Source: Variovorax sp. OK212 (lineage in GTDB: Bacteria > Pseudomonadota > Gammaproteobacteria > Burkholderiales > Burkholderiaceae_C). From it: 64,000 nucleotides of DNA. The DNA lies in NCBI RefSeq assembly GCF_900112425.1, contig NZ_FOLP01000001.1:906082-970081 (forward strand), in the 5' to 3' direction. Made by a program: the position numbers and the translations under genes. The notes under the pieces are model-generated. The model saw nothing but the letters and a program-made list of their open reading frames with translations. It was not told the DNA's origin and searched no databases. Positions 18,632 through 26,465 of the stretch are shown piece by piece. How positions within the stretch are numbered: the stretch's first letter is position 1; each line of letters begins with the position of its first letter.

Positions 18632-19213
18632 TCAGCCGAGCAGCGCCTTCAACTCGTCGGCGGCCGACTTCAGGATCTCCTGCGACAGCGCCTCGTCGTT
18701 CACCGCGCGAGACAGCGACACCGCGCCGACCAACGACGACAGCGCCGTGATCGCCTTCGCGCGCTTGTCCTTCGACGGTTCCGCCGCCGCCAGCCTGGCC
18801 AGCAGGTCGAGGTAGCTGTTGACCTGCTGCGTGTAGGCCGTGCGTGCGCGCTGGTTGCTGCGCGCCACGTCGCCGGCCAGCGTGGTCACGGCGCAGCTGG
18901 TGGCCAGCGCGTCGCGGTGCGCGGTGCTCAGGTACGCATCGACCAGCCGGGCCGCCACCACCTGCCGGCTCGCCTTGGACGCGGCCACGGCCTCGACGGC
19001 GCGGCCACCGTCGCTCAGCGCGCATTCCACGGCCTCGGCCACCAGCTCGTCGCGCGAGCCGAAGTGCCGGTAGAAGCCGCCGTGCGTGAGGCCGGCTTCC
19101 TTCATCAGGTCGGCCACGCCGATGCCGTCGACGCCTTCCTCGCGAAAGCGCGCGGCGGCGGTCTGCACGATGCGCTCGTGGCTTTGCTCCTTGTTCGCTT
19201 TGGAATGGCCCAT
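18632..19213 (-). CDS. TetR/AcrR family transcriptional regulator
   Basis: 193 residues. The N-terminal helix-turn-helix is clear (RIVQTAAARFREEGVDG, GVADLMKEAGLTHGGFYRHF), followed by an all-helical ligand/dimer domain with a cysteine at DALATSCAVTT. It is probably a repressor. It is divergent from the tautomerase-like gene at 19335, and an inverted repeat in the gap (19258-19296) is the natural operator, suggesting that it controls itself and that gene. Confidence 0.92.
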   Translation of the reverse strand: MGHSKANKEQSHERIVQTAAARFREEGVDGIGVADLMKEAGLTHGGFYRHFGSRDELVAEAVECALSDGGRAVEAVAASKASRQVVAARLVDAYLSTAHRDALATSCAVTTLAGDVARSNQRARTAYTQQVNSYLDLLARLAAAEPSKDKRAKAITALSSLVGAVSLSRAVNDEALSQEILKSAADELKALLG

Positions 19214-19257
19214 GTCGGTGAAAAAGTCCTCGGTGCGCGTGCTTGACGGTGAGGATT

Positions 19258-19296
19258 ATGTTCATCATCATCCTGCATTTGGATGATGGTCGTCAT
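19258..19296. promoter_or_regulatory. candidate TetR operator in divergent promoter
   Basis: A perfect 8-base inverted repeat, CATCATCC (19266-19273) and GGATGATG (19281-19288) around a 7-base spacer, lies midway between the TetR start (19213) and the plus-strand start (19335). An outer ATG/CAT pair (19258-19260 and 19294-19296) keeps the same symmetry axis. Size and place fit a TetR-family site. Confidence 0.55.
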
Positions 19297-19334
19297 TCAG
19301 AATTCAAGACCAACGCCTCAACAGGAGCCTTCCC

Positions 19335-19784
19335 ATGCCCATGATCGACGTCTACGCCGCCGCAGACATGTTCCCCGCCGACGCGGACCGCCAGCTTGGC
19401 GAGGCGCTCACGCTGGCCGTGTTGCGTGCCGAGGGTGTGGCCAAGCCCGGCCCGTTCCACCTCGACAACACCGCCGCGTACATCCACCGCATGCCGGCAT
19501 CGGCCGTGCAGACCGCCACCAGCGCGCAGGCCCGCACGGTGCGCGTGCAGATCGTCACGCCGCCGGGCTCGCTCAACCGCGAAGGGCAGAAGCAGATCAC
19601 CAGGGAAGCGACCGAGATCGTCGCGAAACTCTCGGGCGACCCGGGTCAGGCGGCGCGCACCTGGGTGATCCTCACCGAGGCGGCGGAGGGCGGCTGGGGC
19701 CTGTTCGGCACCGCCTTCGGCAAGGAAGAGTTCGGCGCGCTGGCCGCCAAGGCGAAGGCCGCGGCGGCAGCAGCGGCGACCTGA
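19335..19784 (+). CDS. tautomerase-family protein
   Basis: 149 residues. Met is followed directly by Pro2, the residue that becomes the catalytic N-terminal proline in 4-oxalocrotonate-tautomerase-like enzymes. The pattern EALTLAVLRAEGV ... YIHRMPASAV ... VRVQIVTPPGSLNREGQKQI ... TWVILTEAAEGGWGLFG fits the double-motif tautomerase fold. AACAGGAG lies 8-10 bases before the ATG. The C-terminus is an Ala-rich tail. It is divergent from and probably controlled by the TetR gene. The substrate is unknown. Confidence 0.75.
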   Translation: MPMIDVYAAADMFPADADRQLGEALTLAVLRAEGVAKPGPFHLDNTAAYIHRMPASAVQTATSAQARTVRVQIVTPPGSLNREGQKQITREATEIVAKLSGDPGQAARTWVILTEAAEGGWGLFGTAFGKEEFGALAAKAKAAAAAAAT

Positions 19785-20249
19785 TCAGCCGGCGCCGGCC
19801 TTGACCGGCAGCTTCTTCACGAAGGTGCTCGCCGGGTCGAGCGGCTGCCCGTCGCGCGTGAGCAGCGCGATCTTCGGCACCGGCTTGCCGCTGTCGCGCT
19901 CCAGCAGCGTCGAATGCGGCTCGCCCTTGGCGAACAGGTGCGCCTCGCCCCATTGGCGCAGCCCGACCACCACCGGGAACAGGCCCTTGCCCTTGGGCGT
20001 CAGCACGTACTCCTGGTAGAGCGAGCCGTCGGACGCGGGCGCGAGGTCGAGCACGCCTTCCTGCACCAGGTACTTGAGCCGGTCCGACAGGATGTTCTTG
20101 GCCACGCCCAGGCTCTGGTGAAACTCGCCGAAGCGCTTCATGCCGTCGAACGCGTCACGCACGATGAGCAGCGACCACTGGTCGCCGACGATTTCGAGCG
20201 AGCGCGCCATCGGGCATGCGTCGTTCTTCAGGCTTTTTCTCTGGGCCAT
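19785..20249 (-). CDS. HxlR family transcriptional regulator
   Basis: 154 residues. The winged-helix HxlR pattern is clear: CPMARSLEIVGDQWSLLIVRD, then RFGEFHQSLGVAKNILSDRL and the wing LDLAPASDGSLYQEYVLTPKG. Cys12 near the start is the conserved cysteine that some family members use for redox or electrophile sensing. The ATG at 20249 has AAGGGGAAAACC directly upstream. Its stop codon abuts that of the tautomerase-like gene (convergent). It is divergent from the nitrilase gene. Confidence 0.92.
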   Translation of the reverse strand: MAQRKSLKNDACPMARSLEIVGDQWSLLIVRDAFDGMKRFGEFHQSLGVAKNILSDRLKYLVQEGVLDLAPASDGSLYQEYVLTPKGKGLFPVVVGLRQWGEAHLFAKGEPHSTLLERDSGKPVPKIALLTRDGQPLDPASTFVKKLPVKAGAG

Positions 20250-20304
20250 GGTTTTCCCCTTTGGGGGGCGAGTGTAGGGCGCAATGCCATATTGGTTGCA
20301 AAGT

Positions 20305-20336
20305 AAAACCTGAATGGCTACGATCCATCTGGTTTT
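20305..20336. promoter_or_regulatory. imperfect inverted repeat between HxlR and nitrilase genes
   Basis: AAAACC (20305-20310) and GGTTTT (20331-20336) form an inverted repeat whose inner flanks ATGG / CCAT also match with a one-base offset. It lies in the 127-base divergent gap, where HxlR proteins usually bind. Short repeats of CCTAAAA follow at about 20345-20360. The assignment as operator is inference. Confidence 0.4.
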
Positions 20337-20376
20337 AATTTGAAACCTAAAACCTAAAACCTGAAAGCCTGAGTTC

Positions 20377-21300
20377 ATGCATCCATCCATCGCCCATTCA
20401 TCCGACGCCACCCCCGGCCTGCGCGCCAGCCCCGTGCGCGTGGCCGTCGTTCAGTTCGATCCGCAGGTCGGCGTCGAGAACCTCGCGCGCAACACGCAGG
20501 CCGTGAACGAACGCCTGCTGGCCGCTGTCGAGAACAAGGCCCGGCTCATCGTGCTGCCTGAACTGGCCACCACGGGCTACTGCTTCAGCGGCCGTGAAGA
20601 GGCCTACGCCCATGCGCAGCCGGTGCCCGGTGGCGAGACCGTGCAGGACTGGGTGGCGTTCGCCGCGCAGCACGACGTGTACATCGTCGGCTGCCTCGTC
20701 GAGCAGGACGGCCCGCAGCTGTTCGACACGGCCGTGCTCGTTGGCCCCGAGGGCTACATCGGCCGCTACCGCAAGACGCACCTGTGGAACAACGAGAAGC
20801 TCTGGTTCACGCCCGGCGACCTGGGCTACCCGGTGTTCGAGACCAGGATCGGCCGCATCGGCCTGCTGGTGTGCTGGGACATCTGGTTTCCCGAGACGAC
20901 GCGCATCCTCGCGCAGCTGGGCGCCGACATCGTCTGCCTGCCCACCGCCTGGGTCTGGACGCCGCCGCCGCTGTACGACGCCAGCGGCACCTGCATGGCG
21001 GCGTACCTGACGATCACCGCCGCGCACTCGAACAACGTGTTCATCGCCGCGGCCGACCGCGTCGGGCAGGAGCGCGGCGCCGGCTTCATGGGCAACTCGC
21101 TGATTGCGGGCACCAACGGCTGGCCGGTCGGGCGCATCGCCGGGCCCGACGAAGACACCATCCTCTACGCCGACGTGGACCTCGGCGCCGCGCGCAGCGC
21201 GCCCATCTGGAACCAGTTCAACGACCTGCACCGCGACCGCCGCACCGATCTGTACGACGCGCTGCTGGGGTATCGCGGTGCGCAGGCGCTGCCCAGGTGA
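20377..21300 (+). CDS. carbon-nitrogen hydrolase, nitrilase superfamily
   Basis: 307 residues. The Glu-Lys-Cys triad is intact: Glu in LIVLPELATTGY, Lys in RYRKTHLWNNEK, Cys in LLVCWDIWFPE. A second conserved stretch, HSNNVFIAAADRVG, completes the fold. Such enzymes cleave nitriles, amides or carbamoyl groups; WDIWFPE after the Cys is closer to the amidase/nitrilase-like branches than to NAD synthetase domains, but the substrate is not evident. It is divergent from the HxlR gene, the likely regulator. Confidence 0.88.
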   Translation: MHPSIAHSSDATPGLRASPVRVAVVQFDPQVGVENLARNTQAVNERLLAAVENKARLIVLPELATTGYCFSGREEAYAHAQPVPGGETVQDWVAFAAQHDVYIVGCLVEQDGPQLFDTAVLVGPEGYIGRYRKTHLWNNEKLWFTPGDLGYPVFETRIGRIGLLVCWDIWFPETTRILAQLGADIVCLPTAWVWTPPPLYDASGTCMAAYLTITAAHSNNVFIAAADRVGQERGAGFMGNSLIAGTNGWPVGRIAGPDEDTILYADVDLGAARSAPIWNQFNDLHRDRRTDLYDALLGYRGAQALPR

Positions 21301-21350
21301 CAGCCAACGAAGCCTCGCTGCATGCCGACGAGAAACTCGCTCCTGGCGCC

Positions 21351-21369
21351 TGCCGCCACGGCGGCGGCA
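21351..21369. terminator. hairpin between convergent nitrilase and nitroreductase genes
   Basis: TGCCGCC (21351-21357) and GGCGGCA (21363-21369) form a 7-base GC-rich stem with a 5-base loop in the 135-base gap between two convergent genes. There is no T-run on either strand, so it may be a weak terminator or a 3'-end protector only. Confidence 0.3.
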
Positions 21370-21435
21370 TGCTCAAACCCGAGCCGCCTGCATCGCTCTC
21401 CTGCAGGCCATGCAGGCCGATCGCTTGACGTCGCC

Positions 21436-22113
21436 TCAGACTTCCGTCACGAACTGGTCGCGCGGCCGGCGCACCTTGGTGAGGTTGACCAGCCAGTCTT
21501 CGTCCGCCACGCGGTAGCCCACGGGCAGGATGGCGACGCTGCGCAGGCCGCGCGAGCGCAGCTCCAGGATGTCGTCGAGCGCCGCGGGGTCGAAGCCCTC
21601 CATGGGGGTGCTGTCCACTTCTTCGTGCGCCGCTGCAATCAGTGCCGCGGCCAGCCCGATGTAGGCCTGGCGGGCCGCATGCGCGAAGTTGACTTCGCTG
21701 CCGCGCTGCGGATAGCTGCCGAGCAGCATGGCACGGTAGTTTTCCCAGCCTTCGTTCGTCGTGCCGCGCACGGTGTTGGTCAGGTCGAACATGTGGTTGA
21801 TGCGCTCGGCCGTGTAGTCGTCCCAGGCAGCGAAGACGAGCAGGTGCGAGCAATCGACCACTTGGCCCTGGTTCCACGCGATGGGCTTGATGCGTTCGCG
21901 AACCGCCGCGTCGGTGACCACGAAGATCTCGAACGGCTGAAGGCCGCTGGACGTCGGCGCCAGGCGGGCGGCCTCGAGGATGCGCTCCAGCTTTTCCTTC
22001 GGGACCTTGCGCGTTGCGTCCATTTTCTTGGTCGCATAGCGCCACTGCAGGGTGTCGAGCAGTTTGGCTGCAGTGGGTTCGTCGGTGGCGGATTGGGCAG
22101 AAGAATTGGACAT
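21436..22113 (-). CDS. nitroreductase family NAD(P)H-dependent oxidoreductase
   Basis: 225 residues from the ATG at 22113. The family pattern is visible: LDTLQWRYATKKMD at the N-terminus, ILEAARLAPTSSGLQPFEIF (FMN phosphate site), and the C-terminal LRSRGLRSVAILPVGYRVADEDW. It resembles NfsB/DrgA-type flavoenzymes that reduce nitroaromatics, quinones or flavins with NAD(P)H. It is convergent with the nitrilase gene; no regulator is adjacent. Confidence 0.9.
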   Translation of the reverse strand: MSNSSAQSATDEPTAAKLLDTLQWRYATKKMDATRKVPKEKLERILEAARLAPTSSGLQPFEIFVVTDAAVRERIKPIAWNQGQVVDCSHLLVFAAWDDYTAERINHMFDLTNTVRGTTNEGWENYRAMLLGSYPQRGSEVNFAHAARQAYIGLAAALIAAAHEEVDSTPMEGFDPAALDDILELRSRGLRSVAILPVGYRVADEDWLVNLTKVRRPRDQFVTEV

Positions 22114-22575
22114 GGATCGTTCGGTTCGATGGAAAGGTTGGGTGCGCACACTGCGCCCGCCCCGGATTTTCATGGCCCTTCGAGCGAGGCACCGGCGTGC
22201 CGAAGCGTTACTCAGTTTCCGCGATGGAAACAATCGCGGTCCGGCCCGAGCCGGTGCCCGCTCGGACCACCTTCACCGCCGCCTGCTGGATCACCTTGCC
22301 CCGGCATGGCCCGGTCGGCGTTGTTGCACGCATGGGGCGGGCTGGGGACGTGGATCGCCGTGCGGGGCGGCCTGGGCCTGGGGCCTGGGGCCTGGTTCGG
22401 CGCGGCAGCGGGTTGAGCTCGTGAAAGGATCATCGGGTTTCGACTGGGGTACGTGCGCAGGCCGTTCGCGCGGCTGCCCGGCTCCATCGGTGGACTCGAC
22501 CATGCGCTGCATGGCGCTCATGCCTCAAAATTGGCGCAGTCGGTCACGTCATGCAGACCTTCCACAGGGGACCCG
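22114..22575. other. 462-base stretch without a convincing gene
   Basis: Between the start of the nitroreductase gene and the next plus-strand gene. A 66-codon frame (22224-22424, plus, ATG) exists but has no ribosome site, low-complexity Gly/Pro/Arg composition and no recognisable domain. A run of CTGGGGCCTGGGGCC-type repeats lies near 22373-22395. It could be decayed coding sequence; no promoter or terminator stands out. Confidence 0.4.
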
Positions 22576-23133
22576 ATGAGCATCGGCATCAGTGCGTTCA
22601 CGCACGCGCTACCACCGGATTGGCGGGCACGCTTCGCCGCAGAAATGCAAGCGCTCGATGTGGGCCTTGAGCTTCACCCCGACTTTCATCCGCTCGGGCC
22701 GGATGTCGACTGCCTGTGGGCGAAGCTCGATTTCCACACCTTTTCTCGTGTCCGTCCCGGTGTCAGCCTGCTGGTCGGCTGCGGATTCGAGCACGTTGGC
22801 CGTGCAGAAATCGCGGCGAGAAACAGGTGGCGCCTGTATCCGCCTGAAGCCAGGGAGATGGACCATTTCTACGATCTGAGCAGCAGCATGGGCCGGGCGG
22901 ACGCCACGGTCGCGGTGCAGGTCGTCGTGTGCGCCGCGCTTGCGGTGATCGCCGGCGGTGTGGTCCACGGTCTGGGAGGTGACGACATGGTGATCGGGCC
23001 AGGGGCGGAATTGCGTACCGCCGTCAGAGCCCATCTCGATCTCCTCAGTGACCGTGGCGCAAGGCCTTTCACCGGCTGGCCCTCGCTGGATCTCGACGAG
23101 GTGGACAGTTTTCCGTTTGCCGATGCCATTTGA
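22576..23133 (+). CDS. hypothetical protein
   Basis: 185 residues from the ATG at 22576, preceded by ACAGGGGACCCG, a fair ribosome site. It is soluble, with no signal peptide; the middle (ATVAVQVVVCAALAVIAGGV) is hydrophobic but could be a buried helix. No domain is recognised. The text LDFHTFSRVRPGVSLLVGCGFEHV has a mixed alpha/beta look. It stands alone after a 462-base gene-poor stretch, with base composition slightly less GC-rich than its neighbours, which would fit later acquisition. Confidence 0.6.
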   Translation: MSIGISAFTHALPPDWRARFAAEMQALDVGLELHPDFHPLGPDVDCLWAKLDFHTFSRVRPGVSLLVGCGFEHVGRAEIAARNRWRLYPPEAREMDHFYDLSSSMGRADATVAVQVVVCAALAVIAGGVVHGLGGDDMVIGPGAELRTAVRAHLDLLSDRGARPFTGWPSLDLDEVDSFPFADAI

Positions 23134-23203
23134 GAAATGGCGAAGCCGCTCAGTCGAAGACTTGCTTGACGCTTCGATTCCCTGACTCTTCTTTATCCCC
23201 GAT

Positions 23204-23596
23204 ATGCCCTACCTCCAACTCGACGTGAACGGCCACCACCCGGTGGCCGACAAGAAGCGCCTTGCCAAACAGCTCAGCGAGACCTACGCGCGCCTGATGA
23301 GCGTGGACATCCGCCGCATCAGCATCGCCATCCGCGAGGTGGGCGAGGGCGGCGTGTGGCGCATGGTCGACGGCGACCCCGCAGAGGTGTCGGTGCTGAT
23401 GTGCGACATCCGGCGCGGGCGCTCGGCCGAGCTGCGGCTCGAGGTGGCGAAGGCGCTGTGCCGCGACTGCATCGACATCCTGGGGTTGCGTGAAGACCGG
23501 CTCAACGTCGAGTTCACGCAGCACTCGGGCGACGAGATGTACCACCCGACGCTCGGTGGCTACAGCCCCGAGTGGACAGAGGGCGAGGATCCGTGA
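23204..23596 (+). CDS. tautomerase family protein
   Basis: 130 residues. Pro2 follows the start Met (MPYLQLDVNGHHPVADKKRL), the catalytic position in 4-oxalocrotonate tautomerase relatives. The pattern ETYARLMSVDIRRISIAIRE and the DIRRGRSAELRLEVAKALCR half fit a double-motif subunit. The reaction is not known. It ends one base before the stop of the convergent MFS gene. It is only distantly similar to the other tautomerase-like protein at 19335. Confidence 0.8.
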   Translation: MPYLQLDVNGHHPVADKKRLAKQLSETYARLMSVDIRRISIAIREVGEGGVWRMVDGDPAEVSVLMCDIRRGRSAELRLEVAKALCRDCIDILGLREDRLNVEFTQHSGDEMYHPTLGGYSPEWTEGEDP

Positions 23597-23597
23597 G

Positions 23598-24869
23598 TCA
23601 CTGGGCGAGGGCGCGCGCCCGGTGCAGCCGCGAGAAGCGCGCGATCATCAGCGGCCCCAGCAGCGCACCGAGGCCGACCGAGCTCCACGCCGCCACCCAG
23701 CCGTGCGTGCTGCCCAGGCCGAAGCGGGTCTGCCCCCAGTCGAGCGCCAGGCCGAACACCCACGGGCTGAGCGCGCCCGCGCCGAAGCCCATCACCGAGC
23801 GCACCGAGTACGCCACGCCCAGCCGGTGCGGCGCCACCACGTCGGCCAGCGCGGTCGAGTAGACCGACGAATCGGCGATGGCGAGCAGGTTGTAGACGGC
23901 GGCGGCCGCGGCAAGCAGCCACAGCGGCCAGGTCCACATCCAGCCGAACGAGAACGACATGCACAGGCTGGCCACGGTGGCGATCATCATCACCCGCGCG
24001 CGGCCGAGCCGGTCGGAGGCCGCGCCGCCCGCCACGCTGCCGAACACGCTGACGAGGTGCGCCAGCGCGGCCAGCGCAATGCCCGCGCCTTGCCATGACG
24101 TGCCGGCGCCCGACGACGCCACCAGGTAGGCCGGCAGCCACGCCCACAGCGCCATGAGCTCCCAGCAGTGGAAGGCGTAGGCCCAGTTGCCGGCCATCGC
24201 CGGCTTGTCGCGCACGGTGGCGGCCAGCGACTGCCAGGGGCCTTCGCGCGGCATGCCGGGTATGCCGGGTGTGCCGGCCACGAATGCCATGGCCGGGCGC
24301 ATGCGGCGCAGCGCCTGCACCGTGAGCAACGCGCCGGCCGCGGTGCCCGCCGCCGCGATCAGCAAGCCCAGGCGCCAGTGCTGCAGATGGCTGCAGACCG
24401 CCACCACCGCCAGCGAGAGCGCGTAGCCCATCGACGCCGACCCGATGAACAGGCCCATCGCGCGCCCGCGCACCGCCGGCTCGGTGTTGCGCGCCAGCAG
24501 CTGCAGGCCCGGCGTGTACGAGGCGCCCGCGCACAGGCCGGCCAGGCCGTACAGCAGCACCGCGGAGAGGTGGTCGCGCGCGAACACGGCAAAAGCCAGT
24601 GCCGCCATCGCGCTGACGGCGCTGCCGGCCAGGAAGATGCGGTGCGGCCCGTAGCGATCGGCCAGCAGGCCGACCGCGAACAGCGAACTCATGTAGCCCA
24701 CGTGCCATGCGCTCTGGACCGAGCCGGCCTGCGCGGCCGTCAGTTGCCAGTCGGCCATCAGGAAGGGCAGCACGCCGGAGTAGGCCGTGACGATCATGGC
24801 CTGCAGCAGCCGGCTCGCGCACAGCAGCGCGAGCCAGCCGCGCATGGGCCCGGTGTCTTGCGCGGTCAT
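23598..24869 (-). CDS. MFS transporter
   Basis: 423 residues from the ATG at 24869, twelve membrane helices. The first-half loop motif GLLADRYGPHRIF and the second-half GGAASDRLGRARVMM are the two MFS A-motifs. An insertion GTPGIPGMPREG lies in the central cytoplasmic loop. It is probably a metabolite or drug transporter; the substrate is unknown. It starts 8 bases after the acetyltransferase stop on the same strand, so the two are likely cotranscribed. Confidence 0.88.
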   Translation of the reverse strand: MTAQDTGPMRGWLALLCASRLLQAMIVTAYSGVLPFLMADWQLTAAQAGSVQSAWHVGYMSSLFAVGLLADRYGPHRIFLAGSAVSAMAALAFAVFARDHLSAVLLYGLAGLCAGASYTPGLQLLARNTEPAVRGRAMGLFIGSASMGYALSLAVVAVCSHLQHWRLGLLIAAAGTAAGALLTVQALRRMRPAMAFVAGTPGIPGMPREGPWQSLAATVRDKPAMAGNWAYAFHCWELMALWAWLPAYLVASSGAGTSWQGAGIALAALAHLVSVFGSVAGGAASDRLGRARVMMIATVASLCMSFSFGWMWTWPLWLLAAAAAVYNLLAIADSSVYSTALADVVAPHRLGVAYSVRSVMGFGAGALSPWVFGLALDWGQTRFGLGSTHGWVAAWSSVGLGALLGPLMIARFSRLHRARALAQ

Positions 24870-24877
24870 CGTGCGGC

Positions 24878-25402
24878 TCAGCGCAGCGCGCGCTGCATCA
24901 GCACGGTGTCCACCCATTGCCCGAACTTGAAGCCGACGTCGCGCAGCACGCCGACCCGCTCGAACCCCAGGCTCTGGTGCACCCCCTGCGAGCCGGCGTT
25001 GGCGCTGTTGCCGACCACGGCCACCATCTGCGTGAAGCCGCCGTCGGTGCAGCGGCGGATCACCTCGCCCAGCAGCGCCTTGCCGATGCCGTGGCCGTGC
25101 ATGCCTTGCGCGACGTAGATCGAGTCTTCCACCGTGTGCCGGTAGGCGGAGCGTGCTCGGTAGGCGGTGGCGTAGGCATAGCCGGCGACCTCGCCGTCTT
25201 TCAGCGCCACCAGGTAGGGCAGGCCGCGTGCGCGCACGTCGGCGCGGCGCGCCTGCATCTCTTCGACGCTGGGCACCTGCTCTTCGAAGGAGCAGAGGTC
25301 GTGCAGCACGTAGTGGCTGTAGATGGCCTGCACGGCGGCCATGTGGCGGGGCTCGGCGTCGGCGATTTCGACGAGGGTGGAAGCGAGGCGTGGCGATGAC
25401 AT
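24878..25402 (-). CDS. GNAT N-acetyltransferase, phosphinothricin-acetyltransferase-like
   Basis: 174 residues from the ATG at 25402. The GNAT acetyl-CoA loop is in IYVAQGMHGHGIGKALLGEV, and the order IADAEPRHMAAVQAIYSHYV ... FEEQVPSVEEMQAR ... GYAYATAYRARSAYRHTVED ... GFKFGQWVDTVLMQ is that of the PAT/Bar subfamily, which acetylates phosphinothricin, methionine sulfone or related amino-acid analogues. The physiological substrate is inferred from family only. It is divergent from the LysR gene. Confidence 0.88.
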   Translation of the reverse strand: MSSPRLASTLVEIADAEPRHMAAVQAIYSHYVLHDLCSFEEQVPSVEEMQARRADVRARGLPYLVALKDGEVAGYAYATAYRARSAYRHTVEDSIYVAQGMHGHGIGKALLGEVIRRCTDGGFTQMVAVVGNSANAGSQGVHQSLGFERVGVLRDVGFKFGQWVDTVLMQRALR

Positions 25403-25450
25403 GGCCCCGATGTTGACGATGCACCATCGATAAGAGAAGCTTCGCCTGCC

Positions 25451-25463
25451 TATGCGGTGCATA
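25451..25463. promoter_or_regulatory. LysR-type T-N11-A box
   Basis: TATGC-GGT-GCATA (25451-25463) is a perfect 5-base inverted repeat with the T-N11-A spacing of LysR-type binding sites. It sits 11 bases before the LysR start codon in the divergent gap with the acetyltransferase gene. A wider pair, ATGCACC (25419-25425) and GGTGCAT (25456-25462), shares the right arm. Confidence 0.5.
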
Positions 25464-25473
25464 AGGAATACTT

Positions 25474-26421
25474 TTGGAAAAAACACTCAACCTCGACCAG
25501 CTCAAGTCCTTCGGCCTGGTCATCGAGACCGGCAGCTTCTCGGCCGCGGCCGACCGGCTGGGCGTGTCGCAGCCGGCCGTGAGCCTGCAGATCCGCCAGC
25601 TGGAGCGCCGCCTCGCGGTGCGGCTCATCGAGCGCGTGGGAAAGCGCGCCAAGGCCACGCCCGCGGGCATGGAGCTGCTGCGCCACATGCCCCACATCGA
25701 CACCGCGGTGGAGAACGCGATCGACGCACTGGCCGACCACGCCAGCGGCGTTGCCGGCCGCGTGCGGCTGGGCACGGGCGCCACGGCGTGCCTGCACTTC
25801 CTGCCGGCCGTGCTGCGCACGCTGCGCGAACAGTTCCCGGAACTCAGCGTGGTGGTGAGCACCGGCAACACCGAAGACCAGGCGCGCAAGGTGGAGGAGA
25901 ACAGCCTCGACCTTGCGCTGGTCACGCTGCCGGCGGCGGGGCGTTCGCTGGCGGCGATGCCGGTGCTGGAAGACGAGTTCGTCGCGATCGGCCCGGTGAG
26001 TGGGCCAGCAAGTGGGCCGATGAGTGGGCCCGTGGGGTCCGCGCGTGGGGCTTCGCTGAAGGCCAAGCTCACGCCGGCCGAGCTGGGCGCCTTGCCGCTG
26101 GTGCTGTTCGAGCCCGCCGCCAACACGCGCAAGCTGGTCGACCGCTGGTTTGCCGCGGGGGCCGTGCATCCGCAACCCGTGATGGAGCTGGGCAGCGTCG
26201 AGGCGATGAAGGAGATGGTGGCCGCGGGGCTGGGCTACGGCATCGTGCCGGGCATGTCGATGACGGGCCGCGGCGCCCACCCCGGCCTGAAGACGCACCG
26301 GCTGAACCCCCGCATGCAGCGCACGCTGGCCATCGTGGTGCGGCGGGACAAGCCCGTCAACAAGGCCTTGCGCGTGGTGCTCGACGCGATCCTGGCGGCC
26401 GGCAAGCGCGGCCGCCGCTAG
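25474..26421 (+). CDS. LysR family transcriptional regulator
   Basis: 315 residues from a TTG at 25474, preceded by ATAAGGAATAC, a good ribosome site; the helix-turn-helix then starts at the usual distance (LDQLKSFGLVIETGSFSAAA, LGVSQPAVSLQIRQLERRL). The effector-binding domain follows (LRTLREQFPELSVVVSTG, GVASGLGYGIVPG-like segment). Residues ~175-186 contain an unusual SGP-x repeat encoded by three 12-base units (25999-26030). It is divergent from the acetyltransferase gene, the likely target, with an LTTR box between. Confidence 0.92.
   Translation: MEKTLNLDQLKSFGLVIETGSFSAAADRLGVSQPAVSLQIRQLERRLAVRLIERVGKRAKATPAGMELLRHMPHIDTAVENAIDALADHASGVAGRVRLGTGATACLHFLPAVLRTLREQFPELSVVVSTGNTEDQARKVEENSLDLALVTLPAAGRSLAAMPVLEDEFVAIGPVSGPASGPMSGPVGSARGASLKAKLTPAELGALPLVLFEPAANTRKLVDRWFAAGAVHPQPVMELGSVEAMKEMVAAGLGYGIVPGMSMTGRGAHPGLKTHRLNPRMQRTLAIVVRRDKPVNKALRVVLDAILAAGKRGRR
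25999..26030 (+). repeat. three 12-base tandem units inside the LysR gene
   Basis: AGTGGGCC recurs at 25999, 26011 and 26023, exactly 12 bases apart. The units are in frame and encode SGPA-SGPM-SGPV within the effector domain. It looks like a recent slippage or duplication. Confidence 0.8.
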
Positions 26422-26434
26422 CTGGCCTGCGCCG

Positions 26435-26453
26435 CTGGCTGGCGGCCAGCCAG
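26435..26453. terminator. hairpin between convergent LysR and MFS genes
   Basis: CTGGCTGG (26435-26442) and CCAGCCAG (26446-26453) are a perfect 8-base stem with a 3-base loop in the 44-base gap between two convergent stop codons. No T-run follows on either strand. Confidence 0.45.
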
Positions 26454-26465
26454 CAGTTCAGCCGT

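Noticed and set aside
22224-22424. 66-codon frame METIAVRPEPVPART...
   Set aside because: No ribosome site, low-complexity Gly/Pro/Arg sequence, no homology that I recognise.
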